A DNA stretch of 64,000 bases. It comes from Bugulina stolonifera. Its lineage: Eukaryota; Bryozoa; Gymnolaemata; Cheilostomatida; Bugulidae. The translations under genes and the position numbers were made by a program. The notes below the pieces were generated by a model. The model made no database searches. It worked only from the letters and a program-made list of their open reading frames with translations, and was not told the origin of the DNA. This document shows, in pieces, positions 1-13,576 of this stretch. Position 1 is the stretch's first letter. Each line of letters starts with the position of its first letter. The stretch is from positions 8,240,496 through 8,304,495 of the forward strand of contig OW285193.1 of the NCBI GenBank assembly GCA_935421135.1. The letters run 5' to 3'.

Positions 1-2448
1 ACTTGAAATGAGCTTGGGAATAGGTTGATGAAGACTTGTACAGTCAAGTTCGACTTGCAAACCTGGTAAGGTTTTGAATACAGACTTAACTGAAGATTCA
101 CTAGCAATATGTTATACTGGTATGCCCGTGTAAAACTAACATTATATTACAATGACACAGAGTGATAGTAGTGGGTAATATAATACCACATAAGTACCAA
201 TTCCAATATTCGTTACTTACATTCAACACTAGACTTGACCTTGACATGGCGCCTGCTGCACGTAGTTTATAAACAAGGCAGTTCAATGAAATAAGTAAAT
301 AAAAGAAGTAGTACTGTTAAAGCTATGACCTGCTACCAGCTAGTCCTGTTAGCACTGTAGATATAGAGCGACCAGTGTTCTAAACCAACAGCAAGTGACA
401 TCAATATCAACATAACCCCCTGAACTCTATGACCTGTATACAAGCTGAATGTACACAACTAACTGTACTAGTTCAAATGCCAATGTTATCATTGTTTTAT
501 TGCTTAATTGTAATCTCTATCAATCATCCATGTCATAACATAGCTAGTTCACAGACCAGGAAGAGCCAGTAGTTTATTTAGTAAAGTATTTAGGTAGGCC
601 CATTTACAGAGTGACCATTATTGTAGAATTGTGGCGGTATTATGAAATATTCCATTTAAAATGATTCAAAAACATACCAATAGCAGCAATTACAATACTA
701 TCTGAACTATTGGTCATACAAGAGGAGCAAACAACTCCAATAGCTAGTCATACACACGAGGGGACAACTCATCACTAGTACCACAACGACTTTCTAAATT
801 ATAACCCAAACACAGAATCATTCAAATGGCCATGTTTTCTAATAGCAACTCATACTTAGTCTTATTCTCATACTGAGGCTGCAAATTTAACTATGAGAAC
901 ACAACTTCCTACTCATTAGAAGAGAGAAGACAACTTTAGTTGACTATGATTGACATGAATGGTACTTTCGCACAACAAACCCCGATCTGCAGAATAGACT
1001 GAGAGAATATAGTGCTGAACACCTGTATATTGTTAAACACCACCTGAGAAAATATGCAGTTTGCTACAAGAATTTCACAGACGTCATAGGCCTAACAAAT
1101 AATAATTACCATTTCATTTCAAACAAAAGGATACAAGACGAGACAACTCCCATGCCCATGAATAGCTCTGCAATATTATTATAACGACACCACAAGGCAG
1201 GCATTAACATAACAGACAATCTAGACAAGGAAAACTATAGCCCATAGAAATGAGAGATGACATAAAAGCATGTGATGAGTATATAGAAGAAATACTGAAG
1301 CTGATTCTTCAACCTCAAATGGAATACATTTAACATACACAAATTCAAGTTACATGCCCACACTAGAGCCAATAGCCAATGGCTCTGGCCCACACTATAA
1401 TAACATAACAAGTACTACTACATGTACATTGTATACCATTCAAGTGTATCTAAAGTTGATATACATTATTTACTTTGGCCAGTTACAATACTTTTGTCAA
1501 CATGTGCAGTTTAATTCAAAGCAAATGCAATAATGCGATATTATTTTGGTAAATGATATAATGTGTTATTAGCGACTAATGACTAGGTTATAGAATGTGA
1601 TATGTCACATAAAAAGGATATATGTCACATACATCGAGGCAACGAGGAGAGGAAAAGAGTTTAGTTTAGCGGCTGACTGATTGATTGAATGGGGACAGAC
1701 TAATCACTAACTACAATCAGTAGCAGTAGCGATACATGGTATGACTGGAAAAGAGAAAATGTCTAGTAATAGCCTGCACTTCGCTATAATTTAAAAGGAT
1801 GCACAAATGTTACATTAGTTAGACACTTTTATTCTTGTAACTGTTTCCAGGTGTAGCTGTTAAGAAAGAGTTAATTATGTAATTAATAGAATTAAAAGTT
1901 AACAGATGTGCATCCTATAATATACATATAGGAGAATTACACAGATGGGTTTGGAGTAATTATATAACCACCAGGAGTTATGCCCCCTGTTTGGATGTTT
2001 GTTACCTTAAAGCTGATTCGTCGAGAGACCGCAGATATGGCACTCATCTATAGTATAGAGTAAACCAGACATGGAAACTTAGAGGTTAATGGAGACTATG
2101 AAAGTTAATACACCCTAGTCATGCACGTTGAAGGTGTGGACAGATAGCAATTATAATAAAATATTTCAGTATTTATAATTTCAAACCCCCACAAAATCAG
2201 CAGGTACAGGAATAGAAAAATCCAATTTTGATTTATACTAAAAATATCCCCAATATTATGTGAGAACATTTAAATACATAAATTGTGAATAACCTGCACT
2301 GGCTGAGCATATCTTATTGGTCAACAATATGGCTACTGTCTGTCCACTCCCTATCTACTACATGTACTAGTGTATCTTGGAATACACATATATATATAGA
2401 GAGAAGAAGAGTACTTTTAACATGCAAATGAATAAATGAAATATTTCT
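1..2448. other. intergenic, no gene seen
   Basis: AT-rich sequence with only short open frames and no exon that could be joined to a recognisable protein. It lies 3' of the SAM-domain gene. An unmatched stretch rich in ACTTG words lies at 1-70 and could be the end of a repeat cut by the window edge. The region contains nothing else I can name. Confidence 0.6.
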
Positions 2449-5400
2449 CTAAACACTAAGCATTAATTTTCCAACCTTTTTCAGTTTTCCAAAAGCGTTC
2501 TGTGGGAATTCTTTTTTAATGTTTTTTCTCAACTTCTGAATGTCTTCAGATTTCATTCTGATGTCTTCCAGATCTTGTTCCTTGACTTGCTTCAGATCCT
2601 GAACTGTCACTATCTGGTAGAGAAATGGTTAATATAATATGCAAATAAATCATCAAGCATCAAAATAAATCAAACACCATTCGGTAGGTATGGCCTATAG
2701 CCTATATTATAATACATAATTGTCAATGAAAGCAACCATTCTAAAGCCTTTCCAATTCATAATATAAATCTAACTTGCAGCAAAATTTATTTTTGATGCA
2801 CAGTGAACTCTGCGAATGATAGAATTGTTGACTAATATAAAGAGTTATACATATATTAATTGTATGCATAACATAACGTAGCGTAACATAACATAACGTA
2901 ACGCAATGTAATGTAACATAACATAACGTAACATAGGACGGTGGGTTCCTGCAGTGAATGCATAGTAAGCCCCTCTACATGCTGCACCACAGAGACAACA
3001 TGTACATAATATTATGTTAGTGCTACAGAATTAACTACTACAACGGAGTGACTCTATGGCCAATACAGTTAGAGCAAGTCTATGAATACACTTGGCAGAG
3101 TTGTCTACTCTATAGTGTAAATAGGACAAGAAAAGACAATTTCCCTATTTTAATGCGGAAGTAGTGAAGTTTAGTAATGGGTATTGCTATCCTAATAATT
3201 TTAACGTAGTCAGGATAGGTAAATGGTATGTTCAATATACATGCACATTAATTTGAAGATAGAATGAAACACTTTGGATACTATTTTCAAATTAATTACA
3301 CGGAGAGTTCATTTATTATGGATTACAGACTAACTAATCAGTTCATCTAATCTGATGCTTTCACTGAGAATAAAACCTTGTAGCATACACTGCTGGTACA
3401 ATATACACTGTACTACTGACGGTCTGACTTCTAGACAGATCTATTGGCAAATCCTTTCGAATTAATATGAATAAAATTTTGGTTTCATGATCAAAATACA
3501 CGTGTTAGGTGAGATATAAGTTCTGCCACCACAACTATTTACAATATAACAACCAAACAGCCATGACTGAGTGCATCAGATAATACAAACAATAAATAAA
3601 CCACAGCATTCTCAGTATACAGCTATAGTTACTTGCTGCCAATAGTACCCTATGGTTTGCGACAAGAATAATTTGTAATAGCAATGTAGAATATCTAAGA
3701 GAAATAGCCTTGTTTTAATATGCAAGCTGGTCACAAATGATAGTAAAAATGACTTTTTTCACTACCACATCGGCCTATACCTACTGGTGGCTGAACGTAA
3801 CCCCATTAAGACGAAGACATTGGCAGATATTACATCATCACCCCCCTAACCAATAAAACTATGATTTATTCACCAACCTTCAGCTCATCTCTGATTGCAT
3901 TGTGGTAGCTTTGTAGCCCTATGGACTCCAGGAAGGCAGCGAGGTTCTCACCACCGTCCCCATTCGCATCCATCCTACTAGAGCTGTTGGTCCTCGGTCT
4001 AATCCAGTTGACCAATGAGAGTCGAGAACAGTTAAGACTTCTAGAACTGCAATGTACAGAAAGTGGTCAGTGAGAGAGTATACATTCCACAGGCTAAAAC
4101 AAATATTATGTTTCTGATGTTTGTTCAACTCATTCAGTTCCGAATGTAGAAGCTGTGTATTATGTTCACCTTGTATAATATACAGTACATGTACCTATCA
4201 TGGAGTCTGACTCCCAGGTACTAGCATAAACTATACTAAATTCCATGAATAATTATGGTTTCACTTCAGCTTCTAGTTTACCAGCCAATCAAGGGTGACA
4301 GTTACTGTTGTAGAAACAGGAAATTATTTTTTTAACATTCAATAGTCATATACATAATAATAATCACACAAACATATTATTGTATGTAGGCCTGCAGTAA
4401 ATACAAGTATACACACTTGTTATATATCTAGCTAGTAATAATATGTTACATGTACTTCCAGTGTTATTTCTAAGGGGAGCAATCCATAACAGCACTCTAG
4501 CAGTATTGATTGAGTGTATTTTTAGGGGTGGAAATAGGTAGACCCACCATATGACACATAGTATTGTCACATACAAGTAATTGATACAATGTAACCCACA
4601 ATCCCTTCATCCTATTACTTACATGTTGTTATTACTTACTATGTACTATTTCATAGTGACAATGTACATCTTGTAGTATTTTATTAGGCAAAATATTTAT
4701 CTTGCACCAATTTCAATAGTGTAGCACAGTCAGAGTCCAAACTGCATAATACCTTATAATAACTTCACATACATGTACATGTAGGTCAGCATTACATTAA
4801 TGGACCTACAGTACTATTATATCATATAATGATCTACAGCATGATTCTAACCAAATAAGTGACTCAATAGTAAATGTGAGGTCATGACTCATGTGGTGAA
4901 CCAGTGATTGCACTAATCAGTGAAATCTATTGTTACAGATGTTGCCATCCTCCCCAGGACCAGAGCAACATAATTCTGGTCGCTCAGTCACTGCCCTACT
5001 TTCACTACTAACAGGCTACAATAACCATGCATATGGTTGTTCACCATACATCCCATACTGAGTAGTTAGATTAGCTAAGCCAACATCTACACGACAGTAC
5101 ACTGGAATGGGAACAGTTTCTGCCTTGAGACTCTACACAAGTGTCAACCCATTTAATCATAACAATCTTCAGAAGTGATAAGAGTGAAGTCTTTATTAAC
5201 TGGTTGGCTGCCAAAATTACTGGTATTACGGCTTTACCTAACATTCCTCTACCTGGTATCACCAGAACCCAATAGTGTGAATATAACAGAGAGAGGAATT
5301 CTGACTCTAGGAAGTAGAGTTAGGTGCAGAAGTGGAGAAATTTGAGATAGCCTCTGTTCTTCGCCAAAACTGAAGCAGGAGAAGTTGTCTTCTCTATATT

Positions 5401-7368
5401 TTGCTGGTTGACCGCCCTTACCCCAAACCCCAACCACAAACAAGGAACTAAGGCTATCTAAATTTCTCCACTACTGCACCTAATTGAGTAAGTACCACAA
5501 ATTAATTCTCAGATACTAAAGACAAATGGAGACAAGAACATGTTAGAGATGGAGGAGATACCCCTATATAATCAGAAATGGTCGGTAGATCCTCCGTTTA
5601 GTCCAATTTAACTGACCACTACATTGGCCATTCACAAGAAGACCACAGTTGATTTCTAGTTAGTTGGTCCAAGAGCCCTATTCAATATAGGCACGTTTGA
5701 TTGGTGCTGGCAGACTATTCCATACAGAGGAATGTGTGTGATTGTTCAACATTGAACTAGTCAAATTGAAATGTACACTGGGACATAGTGAACTTTTCAT
5801 CATGAAACCATCTCATTTCATTGGTTGGCCACAACTTGACAAGATTTTCAACATTCCATCGGAATTAATCAATATAAATAACAGATATATTCAAATAAAC
5901 AAAGCTAGATTAGACTGTCTAGTAGTAGTAGATACTATTATCTTATGTTTCTAGATTGGTGTGAAGTAGTGACAGCTCACCAAAAAGAAGTTATTGATCT
6001 CCGTTTAGTAGTAATCTATCTAAATCAGTCACTATCCACAAAGTTTATAAGATGAGTGACTGTGGCAGCCAAACATCAAGTCATAATCCCTTGAGTGATA
6101 TGATAGACAAAAGTAAAAGTAGTGTATAGAAGTAGGAGTATCAAATAATACACCACTCAGTAGATCTACTTGACATAATGCATAAAAAATAGGTCATATG
6201 TAAGGGTGGAAGCCACCTGGGGATAATACAATAATAGCAGGCGTAGTTCAATCCAGTAACTTACAGAATCTAAAAGAATCCTGAGCCAAATTAAATTTGC
6301 ATGATTTAACAGCTATTAGAGCATTTGAGGAAGGTCAGCAACGCAGGTATATCAGGTTTGCTGCCGGGTTTTCACTTCCCTATTTGCAGCGAAGATATAT
6401 AGGAACGCATCAGGGAGAAACACAAATAATACCTCGGCATTTCTGGCACTTACATCGGGTCTAAACGAGCCACACTTACACAACCAAAGGATGTATTTAG
6501 GTCATAAATATTACCTAAAATGGGAATGTTAACTAGTTGACCAATGAGAGAAGAGTATGGAGTTGGTAAATATGTTAACAAGACCTGAAGCCATCAAGCA
6601 ATAGACCACCAGAGGTTCTCTGTATAACTAATGTACTTTGTAATGTTAAGAATCTGACTGAGTTAATTAAAATATTACAGCTAATCCTCCAAACAAATCA
6701 TGTCTTGTCACTCAACACCTTACACAAATCTACACTACATCAGACATGATATGTCTATCATGTATATCTATGAGATATGCAGCTTAAAAAGTAGTAATAC
6801 TAAATCCAAAGTAGCATGGGTTTGAAAATACCAATTGGAAACCGAGTGTTGAGCAAACATACATTAATTTAGAAAATTTCTATTGAATACCCATTATAAG
6901 ACATCCAGTTGCAAACTATAACTATCTTTCATAAGATGTCCTTTACCAAGTACAAACAACTCCACAGAACTGTATATTTGTATTTAGTGATATTGCATAG
7001 TAGAGCATATAGAGAAACAGTCATGTGTTACTACTTTTAACTTCTACGACCAACATAACATGCATAGAAATACCATATGATAGGCATAGACCCGCTGACC
7101 TATCCTGTGTTATATAAAACTACCTTTCAAAAGTAACAGCGACTCTCCGATTCTCCGATTCATCTTCAGACATGGCGCCATCATGATTGTCTTCCATTAG
7201 TGAAGCACGACTAAATCGTTTACGAATAGACCTCCGAAACAGTTGTACACGAAGCGATACAGACTCCATAACATCAACACCCAGCCGACTCGAGATATCC
7301 AATGCACTAGACACCATGAGAGGCAGTGCAATCAAATGAGTAACGTATAAAAACCTGAGTATATTCAA
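2449..7368 (-). CDS. small SAM-domain protein, three exons
   Basis: Exons (minus): 7124-7368, 3878-4046, 2449-2613, giving 192 aa. Phases agree at both junctions, with donors GTAGTT and GTTGGT and acceptors TTGCAG and TACCAG. Residues 107-185 read as a SAM (sterile alpha motif) domain: ENLAAFLESIGLQSYHNAI, then VTVQDLKQVKEQDLEDI, then a basic helix (KSEDIQKLRKNIKKEF). SAM domains usually self-associate or bind other SAM proteins. No catalytic domain is attached. The N-terminal exon has a hydrophobic start (residues 2-23), a basic stretch (FRRSIRKRFSR) and an acidic stretch (SEDESE). The start is uncertain: an in-frame Met at 7269 would remove the hydrophobic part, and Met107 at 3973 would leave almost only the SAM domain. 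The SAM assignment is firm, while the link to the first exon is inferred from frame and splice sites alone. The biological role is unknown. Confidence 0.72.
2870..2937. repeat. TAACR-type microsatellite
   Basis: Imperfect tandem repeat of about 5 bp built from AACATA, AACGTA and AATGTA words (about 65 bp). It lies in intron 2 of the SAM-domain gene, 260 bp from its last exon. Confidence 0.6.
5323..5480. mobile_element. 158-bp MITE with TA target duplication
   Basis: Terminal inverted repeats of about 30 bp: the left end starts GGTGCAGAAGTGGAGAAATT, and the right end is its near-perfect reverse complement (one substitution and one indel). TA is present immediately outside both ends. There is no coding capacity. 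The TA duplication fits a Tc1/mariner-type element, but the superfamily is not certain. The interior (5382-5440) shares a stretch with 25868-25935. It lies in intron 1 of the SAM-domain gene. Confidence 0.7.
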
Positions 7369-9180
7369 AGCTACAGCTGAAAGTTGGCAAACAACACAGA
7401 ATGTTGTTGAAGATAACTACATGTAACACCAAAATAATACTAGGTAGTAGTCAGCAACGCAACTGCTGACAAGGCTTGATGAACTATAATGGGAATATAA
7501 TTAGAGTTCAAGGGTTACGACATTCCAAGGTAAATGGAGGGTTGGCAAAGGTTACTTTATCAACATTTCAACTCTCACCTCAACTATCCTTCAACATGCA
7601 TGCAAGTGGTGACCCAAAATATTTGAGGTTTACATCTCATATGGCAAATGGATCCCAAAGCCAATTGAGAAATTGAAGTCTTGAAGCACCTAGTGTAGGT
7701 ACAGCCAGAAATACCAATGTCTGTTGCACAAAAAATAAGACTAGCAACATGCCTATATCCAACGTACATTGGTAGTACATTAGATACAACAGAAGAGAGG
7801 GCAACTACTGTATAGCACTTGATAACAAATCAAAAGCAGAAATGCAGTGAGCTTAGCTATGCTAACTGGCTTCTCCAATTTCCACTCCATTCTAGTACAA
7901 AACAGGTGCATATCTTGAGTATAGAGCTCTGTGAGCAAATAGCTTTCAGCAGAAATGAACACAATCCGGTAAAGGGGTGTAATCGACAAGTTATTCCATT
8001 GTCTAATAAGATATATTATAGTTTGGTTTATAGTAGAACAACCCCAACTAATCCATAGTATCTTTCCAAGAAACTATGGCCATAAAATACCTAGTTGCAC
8101 AGGCTAGCACAAACTCTATAGCAAACCCACAAATCTGACACATTCAGACTCTGTAATATAAATAATGTCAGGACAGTCTCTGACAGGGTATGCAGTTTCC
8201 ATAAACAATTGAAGAGGCACCTAGCCAATGTACACAATCCTGCAGGTACTTGACCCACATTGCAACACATAGTCTATTACTTTGCCTGCAGTAGGCATCC
8301 ACCGAGCAAGAGCCATACGACACCACATAGAGGTATTGCAGCTACAAGGTCTAGTCCATAGAGGGGTTCAATGCAAATACACTACCTCTTTTATGTGAAT
8401 AGACTCAACGATCATGATTATATGAACATGAAACGATATAGAATAAAAGATATTTTTATACATTAGTAGTGGAGTACAAAAGAGCAAATTCTTTAACTGA
8501 TCATGCATACTAAAGGGCATAATCGAAAACAAAAAACCCCATGAACATGGAGTCATAGTGCAACTAGTAAACCAATGTATGTAAACCAATAATACAACTA
8601 GGTCTCGTCACTTGTGACCAATAGTCAACCAGCACAATACCATTCGATTAAATTCCTAATTTAAATAAAACTAGCCAATTCCCAACATGTTACATACATC
8701 TATATGTATTGAAGCAAAGTTGTTGGTAGTTGGCGAATCCAAACTTCTGTAAAATATGTTGAATGGCTCAATCGCAAGAGAACTGTTGAACGTTCTAGCC
8801 TACACGATTAAAGCATATTATGAACGGCTGATATGCCTGATGTATTTTTTGTTTGTGCAATCAAACAAGAATATCCTACCAATTTAATTACAATTGTGCA
8901 TGAAGTAATTATTTCTGCCATATGAGCAAATAATGCCATAGCATTGATTACACTGGGGATGACTACATGTATATGCATATTATTGATGAATCAATCAGTT
9001 AAAACAGTTCAGTGATTATGACCAGAATCTTAGTCAGAAAATATTCATTGCATTATAAGCAGGGGCAATGGATTAGTAAGGTCATTTCTCATCAAATATT
9101 AGCATAATTTACCCACATAAATGGTTGGATAGTATGCATATATTATGTTATAGTATGTTACTCTATTACTAGGCTACTTA
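7369..9180. other. intergenic, no gene seen
   Basis: Region 5' of the SAM-domain gene, so its promoter should be near 7.4 kb, but no TATA or other motif stands out. Short open frames at 7476-7676 and 7819-8058 lack splice context and family resemblance. Confidence 0.5.
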
Positions 9181-9191
9181 CTACTACTACT

Positions 9192-9235
<44 letters not shown>

Positions 9236-9257
9236 GTAGTAGTAGTAGTAGTAGTAT
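9181..9257. repeat. (CTA)n followed by (GTA)n, self-complementary microsatellite
   Basis: About 18 CTA units run directly into about 8 TAG/GTA units. The second block is the reverse complement of the first, so the tract can fold into a hairpin. Confidence 0.85.
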
Positions 9258-11500
9258 TACTTGTCAGGGATCTCACTGATGATTCAGGCTATGTATTTAC
9301 CACTTGTATTTGGTGAATCAAAGTCAGAGGTCAAGCTATGGCCAGTTACAAAAAGTACCCAAGTTTTACAATAACCGACTCTGTATAAATAGTATCCTTT
9401 CTTCCATCAAATTTTGCAACACTTCACCTGAATGAGCCACCTGTGATGGATCATAATAGCTTTCATTAGTTTATAGGAACGTGATTGGAATGTGTAACAC
9501 TAATGATGACCACACATACAGAAACAGCAAGCAGGCAGCATCACCTGCAGGCAGCATGTTTGCTGTCAGGCCTGCATATCGTTAGTATGAAGGTCTTGTA
9601 AACAAATTCAATAATTACTGGCAAGATTCGCCAATTAAGGTGAGTTGATGCTGAGATGAGTCAGATATGGATCACTCATAAGTTGCTGAGCTGAGAATTT
9701 GTAACTACAATAATGGCAGAGAACTATTTACATGTATATCGGCTAATCCTACCCTGCAGTTATTATATTGCTAATGTGATATGCATATGTGTGTAGATAA
9801 ATTATTCAGTGATTAATTACTACGGTAATTGAAATACTACATGCATGGAATGACCTAGAATCTTGTCTTGACAATATAAATTCACTGGAACCGGTAAAAT
9901 TTCAAACCACTTGGACACCGATGATTTTGTTCCCGAAATAGATGTAATCAATTACAAAAAATGGAGGCAGAAGGAAGTTAAACAATATGCATCTCCTACA
10001 TACCAACCAGACACAAGCTATAATGTAGCCCAGGGCCGAGCCTGTTACAGTTTTCCAATAATCAACTTGCCAATGGATTTGCTAAGCTACTGGAATTACC
10101 ATTAGCTTGCCTGTTAGTTGCAGTATTTGGTGTGCCTGTATACTTGGGCTGTATTGGTAGATCGTGTTGGATGTCACAGATGTGCATTGACATTCTAATC
10201 AGTTCTAATTAGATGACATCAAGATAAGCCAGAATGCAGGATAAATTTAATGTATAAACTACTATATAACACAGAGTAGTTTACTCCAACCGATCCTAGT
10301 TTATTTTCATTTGGCAATTAAACATGTGACATTCTATCTGACAGTCCCATACTCTACAGTACTGCAAGCTTCATGTAATATGAGAAAGGAGAATACAATG
10401 AACTCTATGGAGAGATCAATGTATTCGTAGCTAGTACGAAATCACTTCCTTTTATTATACCGTTCATGTAACTTCCTCCAGAGATTATTGAAATCAAAGT
10501 ATATGCATGCACACATGTGTGCCATCTTTAATAATATAGCTATGCAATCATAGGACATGGATTGAGATAAACTGACATAGATGTCAAATGAATAAACACA
10601 CTAACTGCAGTTCAGAACCACATTGACTAGAAAAACCTATAAACAGACTATGGCACTGTCCCTAGTGCAAAGATCATGTTCAGAACAGATGTCAAAGTAT
10701 ATGAATCTTAGATATAATATTTCAGAAAAAAACAAACTTTGTGATAACATGATATCTTCTAAATCGAGAACTGCATCACTGTGCAGACTGCAGTGTGCGA
10801 GTCCTTCTATTAATGGCATCTCTATATTAATATGAGTGTTGTGTAGCTCAGCACTGATCTCATGGTGATTCTGCTACATATTGTAGACTTATAGCCTACT
10901 GTATTCACCAAGTTAAAATATGAGTGTTGTCTATGATTACTGGTCTAACATGAGGATTAAGTCCATCGTTAGAAGCTTGTGCATCTGCATTTCAATATGT
11001 ACAAAAAAGATGACCCTATAGATTTAATAATTCCCAAATACGTGTTAGAGCTGCAGTTCCGAGTATGTGCTATTGTAGCCTTTTGCTACCCATCTACACT
11101 TGTATATTGTATTATACAGTTGATAATGTGTGGCATTATTGGTTTAGTTGCAGAAATGGTCAGAGGCAACTGATACGAAGGCAAAAGACGTCATGACCGT
11201 GCTATTTGACAACTTATACAATAAATTGGGAGCAGCAGTTGGGTTTGTGAATTGAATGGAGGATGTAACCTTTCACATTAGTTTAATTGGATGATGCACC
11301 GGCTTTTAACCCATATTAATGATAAGTATTCAAAATTTCATTATTCCGGTTAGTTAGGCCGGAATATAAACAAGTCATAAGCTAAATTTTAATAGTGATT
11401 GAATTACAATGTAAAACTACTCACTACTCTAATTTCTCACATATGTTTAAACCTCCAAATTTGTGGTCCTCAAAGCCAAAGCTATTAGGCTACTTAGTTA
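9258..11500. other. intergenic, no gene seen
   Basis: Open frames at 9911-10105, 10623-10835 and 10979-11173 were examined. None has a usable neighbouring exon or a recognisable motif. I see no gene, RNA or repeat that I can support. Confidence 0.45.
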
Positions 11501-11539
11501 CTCTAACAACCTGCTATGAGATGTATACATATTGATAGT

Positions 11540-12060
11540 ATATTTAATATACATTTTATAAAACAAATTTAAATAAAATTTAACTAAACTATAGTATTTG
11601 ATTAACAGGATAATACAATTATCACTTAAATTAATAAATTTACTAAATAAATCTAATACTAATATTTATATTATAATTAATAATTGAATAAATAAAGGTC
11701 TAATGTATTTAATGTTATGTTAAAATATAATTTAATTTATAAACCATAACACATATTTATATTAATATTATTACTAATTCTAATATTTTATTAATGACCC
11801 TCCTCCTGCCTGTCTATTTTTAATTTTATTTCTACACGTGCAAGTATATTTACTAACATCATTATAAATATTGATATCTATCAATATTCACATTAATCAT
11901 AAATAATGATAATAGCATAATAATACTGATACTTATACTAATACTATATTATTATAATAGTATAGTGATATAAATATAATTATAATAATTATAATTATAT
12001 TTATATCACTATACTATTATAATAATTATTATAACTATTACACTCACACTGCACTTGGTT
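11540..12060. other. extreme AT-rich island with 36-bp palindrome
   Basis: About 500 bp composed almost only of A and T. It contains a perfect inverted repeat: left arm 11949-11984, right arm 11990-12025, and a 5-nt spacer. A transcript or single strand would form a 36-bp AT hairpin. No coding content was found. Confidence 0.75.
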
Positions 12061-12535
12061 GTCACCCCTTCTTTTAGTTTTCTCAGACCAAATAATAGAT
12101 AATAACTATTATTGATCCTGGGTAAACAGCTGCAAATTTCAATTTGGTTGAAGATTGAATGAAAATATAGCCAAGTACACTTGCTCAATTCTTGCAGTCT
12201 ATGCTCATCGTAGTGAATGATAACAATCGGTCATTAGGTAATCAGACTAAGCGGAAGTAGCACAAATCACATAACAGCGAGTATGTAACTCCCAATTCCC
12301 TACGGCCTAGTCCTCGTGCAAGGGCATACAACTCTTAGAATTCATGGGTTCAGCTTCAGTAATCAAATATACATGCACACCATAAATACAAAGCCATACA
12401 AAAACTTTGCGTATATAGCAATTTGACTTCTCATCCATTCTTCACAAATTAAAGATTCCTTGCATAAACTAACATTAAAATATGGAGAATATGGCCAAAC
12501 CCCCTACCACCTCAATTTTAGTAATATGTTGCAAA

Positions 12536-13535
12536 TTGTATGGCAGTAAAAATTGGACACATCTTAATAAGGAAATGGAGAGACGACTCAAAGCGACAGA
12601 AATGTGGTTCATCAGAAGAATATTGAGAATTTCCTGGAAAGAGAAGAAAACAAATTAAGCAGTGTTAATGCAAGCAAATGCTAAAGATCATTATTAAGAA
12701 CAATAAGAAAGAGGCAACTACAACTTATGGGTCATGTACGAGGGCCGATCCAAAAGTCCTTAGCCTATCAAAGATATAAAAATATAATATCTACTGATTT
12801 TCACTTTCATTTTTCAATCTAGTCCCTCTTAGCCCCAATACATGTCTTCTATCGATGCTCCAGCTTCATTAAGCCATTACAGTAAAAGTTCTCATTTTGA
12901 CCATGTCTGAGGTGGTTGGGTCTTCAGGCCATCCTGATCTTGGAGCATGTTCAGTGCTGGTTTCCTCTCTTTTGAACTTAGCAACCCAATTTTTAACTAC
13001 GCCATAACTAAAGACAGTCTCCTGAAGAAATTCCCATATCGTCATGGATTAAGTTGTTCCAGAGGCCTATTACATGAAAACATTTAATCACAGCTCTGTG
13101 CTCACTTTTCTCTAATGCTGCTTCCAGCTCTACCCTCCACTGTGACAGCCAAACTTGCACTGATGCCAGGGGACGTTTACTTACTAGTACCTTGTCTATA
13201 TGTGGGATGCATATCTGAAAATGCCCTATGACTTGCCTGGGAAAATTTCACTAGTCTACTGCATGTCCTTCCTGGTTAGGCTAAGAACTTCTGGATCGGC
13301 CCTCATATATCGACAGAAAGGTCTGGAACATCTTACTTTAACAAGAAAAATCGAGGGTAAGCATAGCAGAGGCAGACAAAGAATCAAATACATAGATAGT
13401 TTGAATAACTGGGTATCAAGAGGTAACATCAAGCAAGGAAACATAAATTTCATGAGATGAGGCTGATCTGAGGAGTGAGTGGCAAGACATGATCACCAAT
13501 GTATGTTCCAGACCTGGTACCTAAAGAAGAAGTTG
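12536..13535 (+). mobile_element. LINE (non-LTR retrotransposon) 3' ORF remnant, split by a mariner
   Basis: The reading frame from 12536 gives LYGSKNWTHLNK, ERRLKATEMWFIRRILRISW and a stop. Shortly after comes QLQLMGHVR. This block (YGS.xW ... RRLxAxEMWxxRRxLRISW ... GHV) is characteristic of the region after the reverse transcriptase in many APE-type LINEs. Beyond an inserted element (12739-13305) it resumes with GLEHLTLTRKIEGKHSRGRQ and, near 13490, WQDMITNVCSRPGT, the usual C-terminal end. In-frame stops and frameshifts show it is dead. The 5' part is missing, so the clade is not assigned. Confidence 0.85.
12739..13305 (-). mobile_element. non-autonomous mariner-like element inserted in the LINE
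   Basis: The 567-bp element has inverted ends: the left reads CGAGGGCCGATCCAAAAGTC, and the right end reads the same on the minus strand with a few changes. It is flanked by TA at 12737-12738 and 13306-13307, the Tc1/mariner target. On the minus strand, 13030-12880 encodes GVVKNWVAKFKR and SGWPEDPTTSDMV, which match the N-terminal helix-turn-helix region of mariner transposases. The catalytic part is absent and stops interrupt the frame. This is an internally deleted, inactive copy, and it lies exactly within the LINE C-terminal coding sequence. Confidence 0.88.
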
Positions 13536-13576
13536 CAAATTGCAAAATACAGTGATGGCTAAGCATGCTTCCCACA

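Noticed and set aside
9911..10105. Plus frame with FVPEIDVINYKKW
   Set aside because: No acceptor/donor pair with a continuing exon and no family match.
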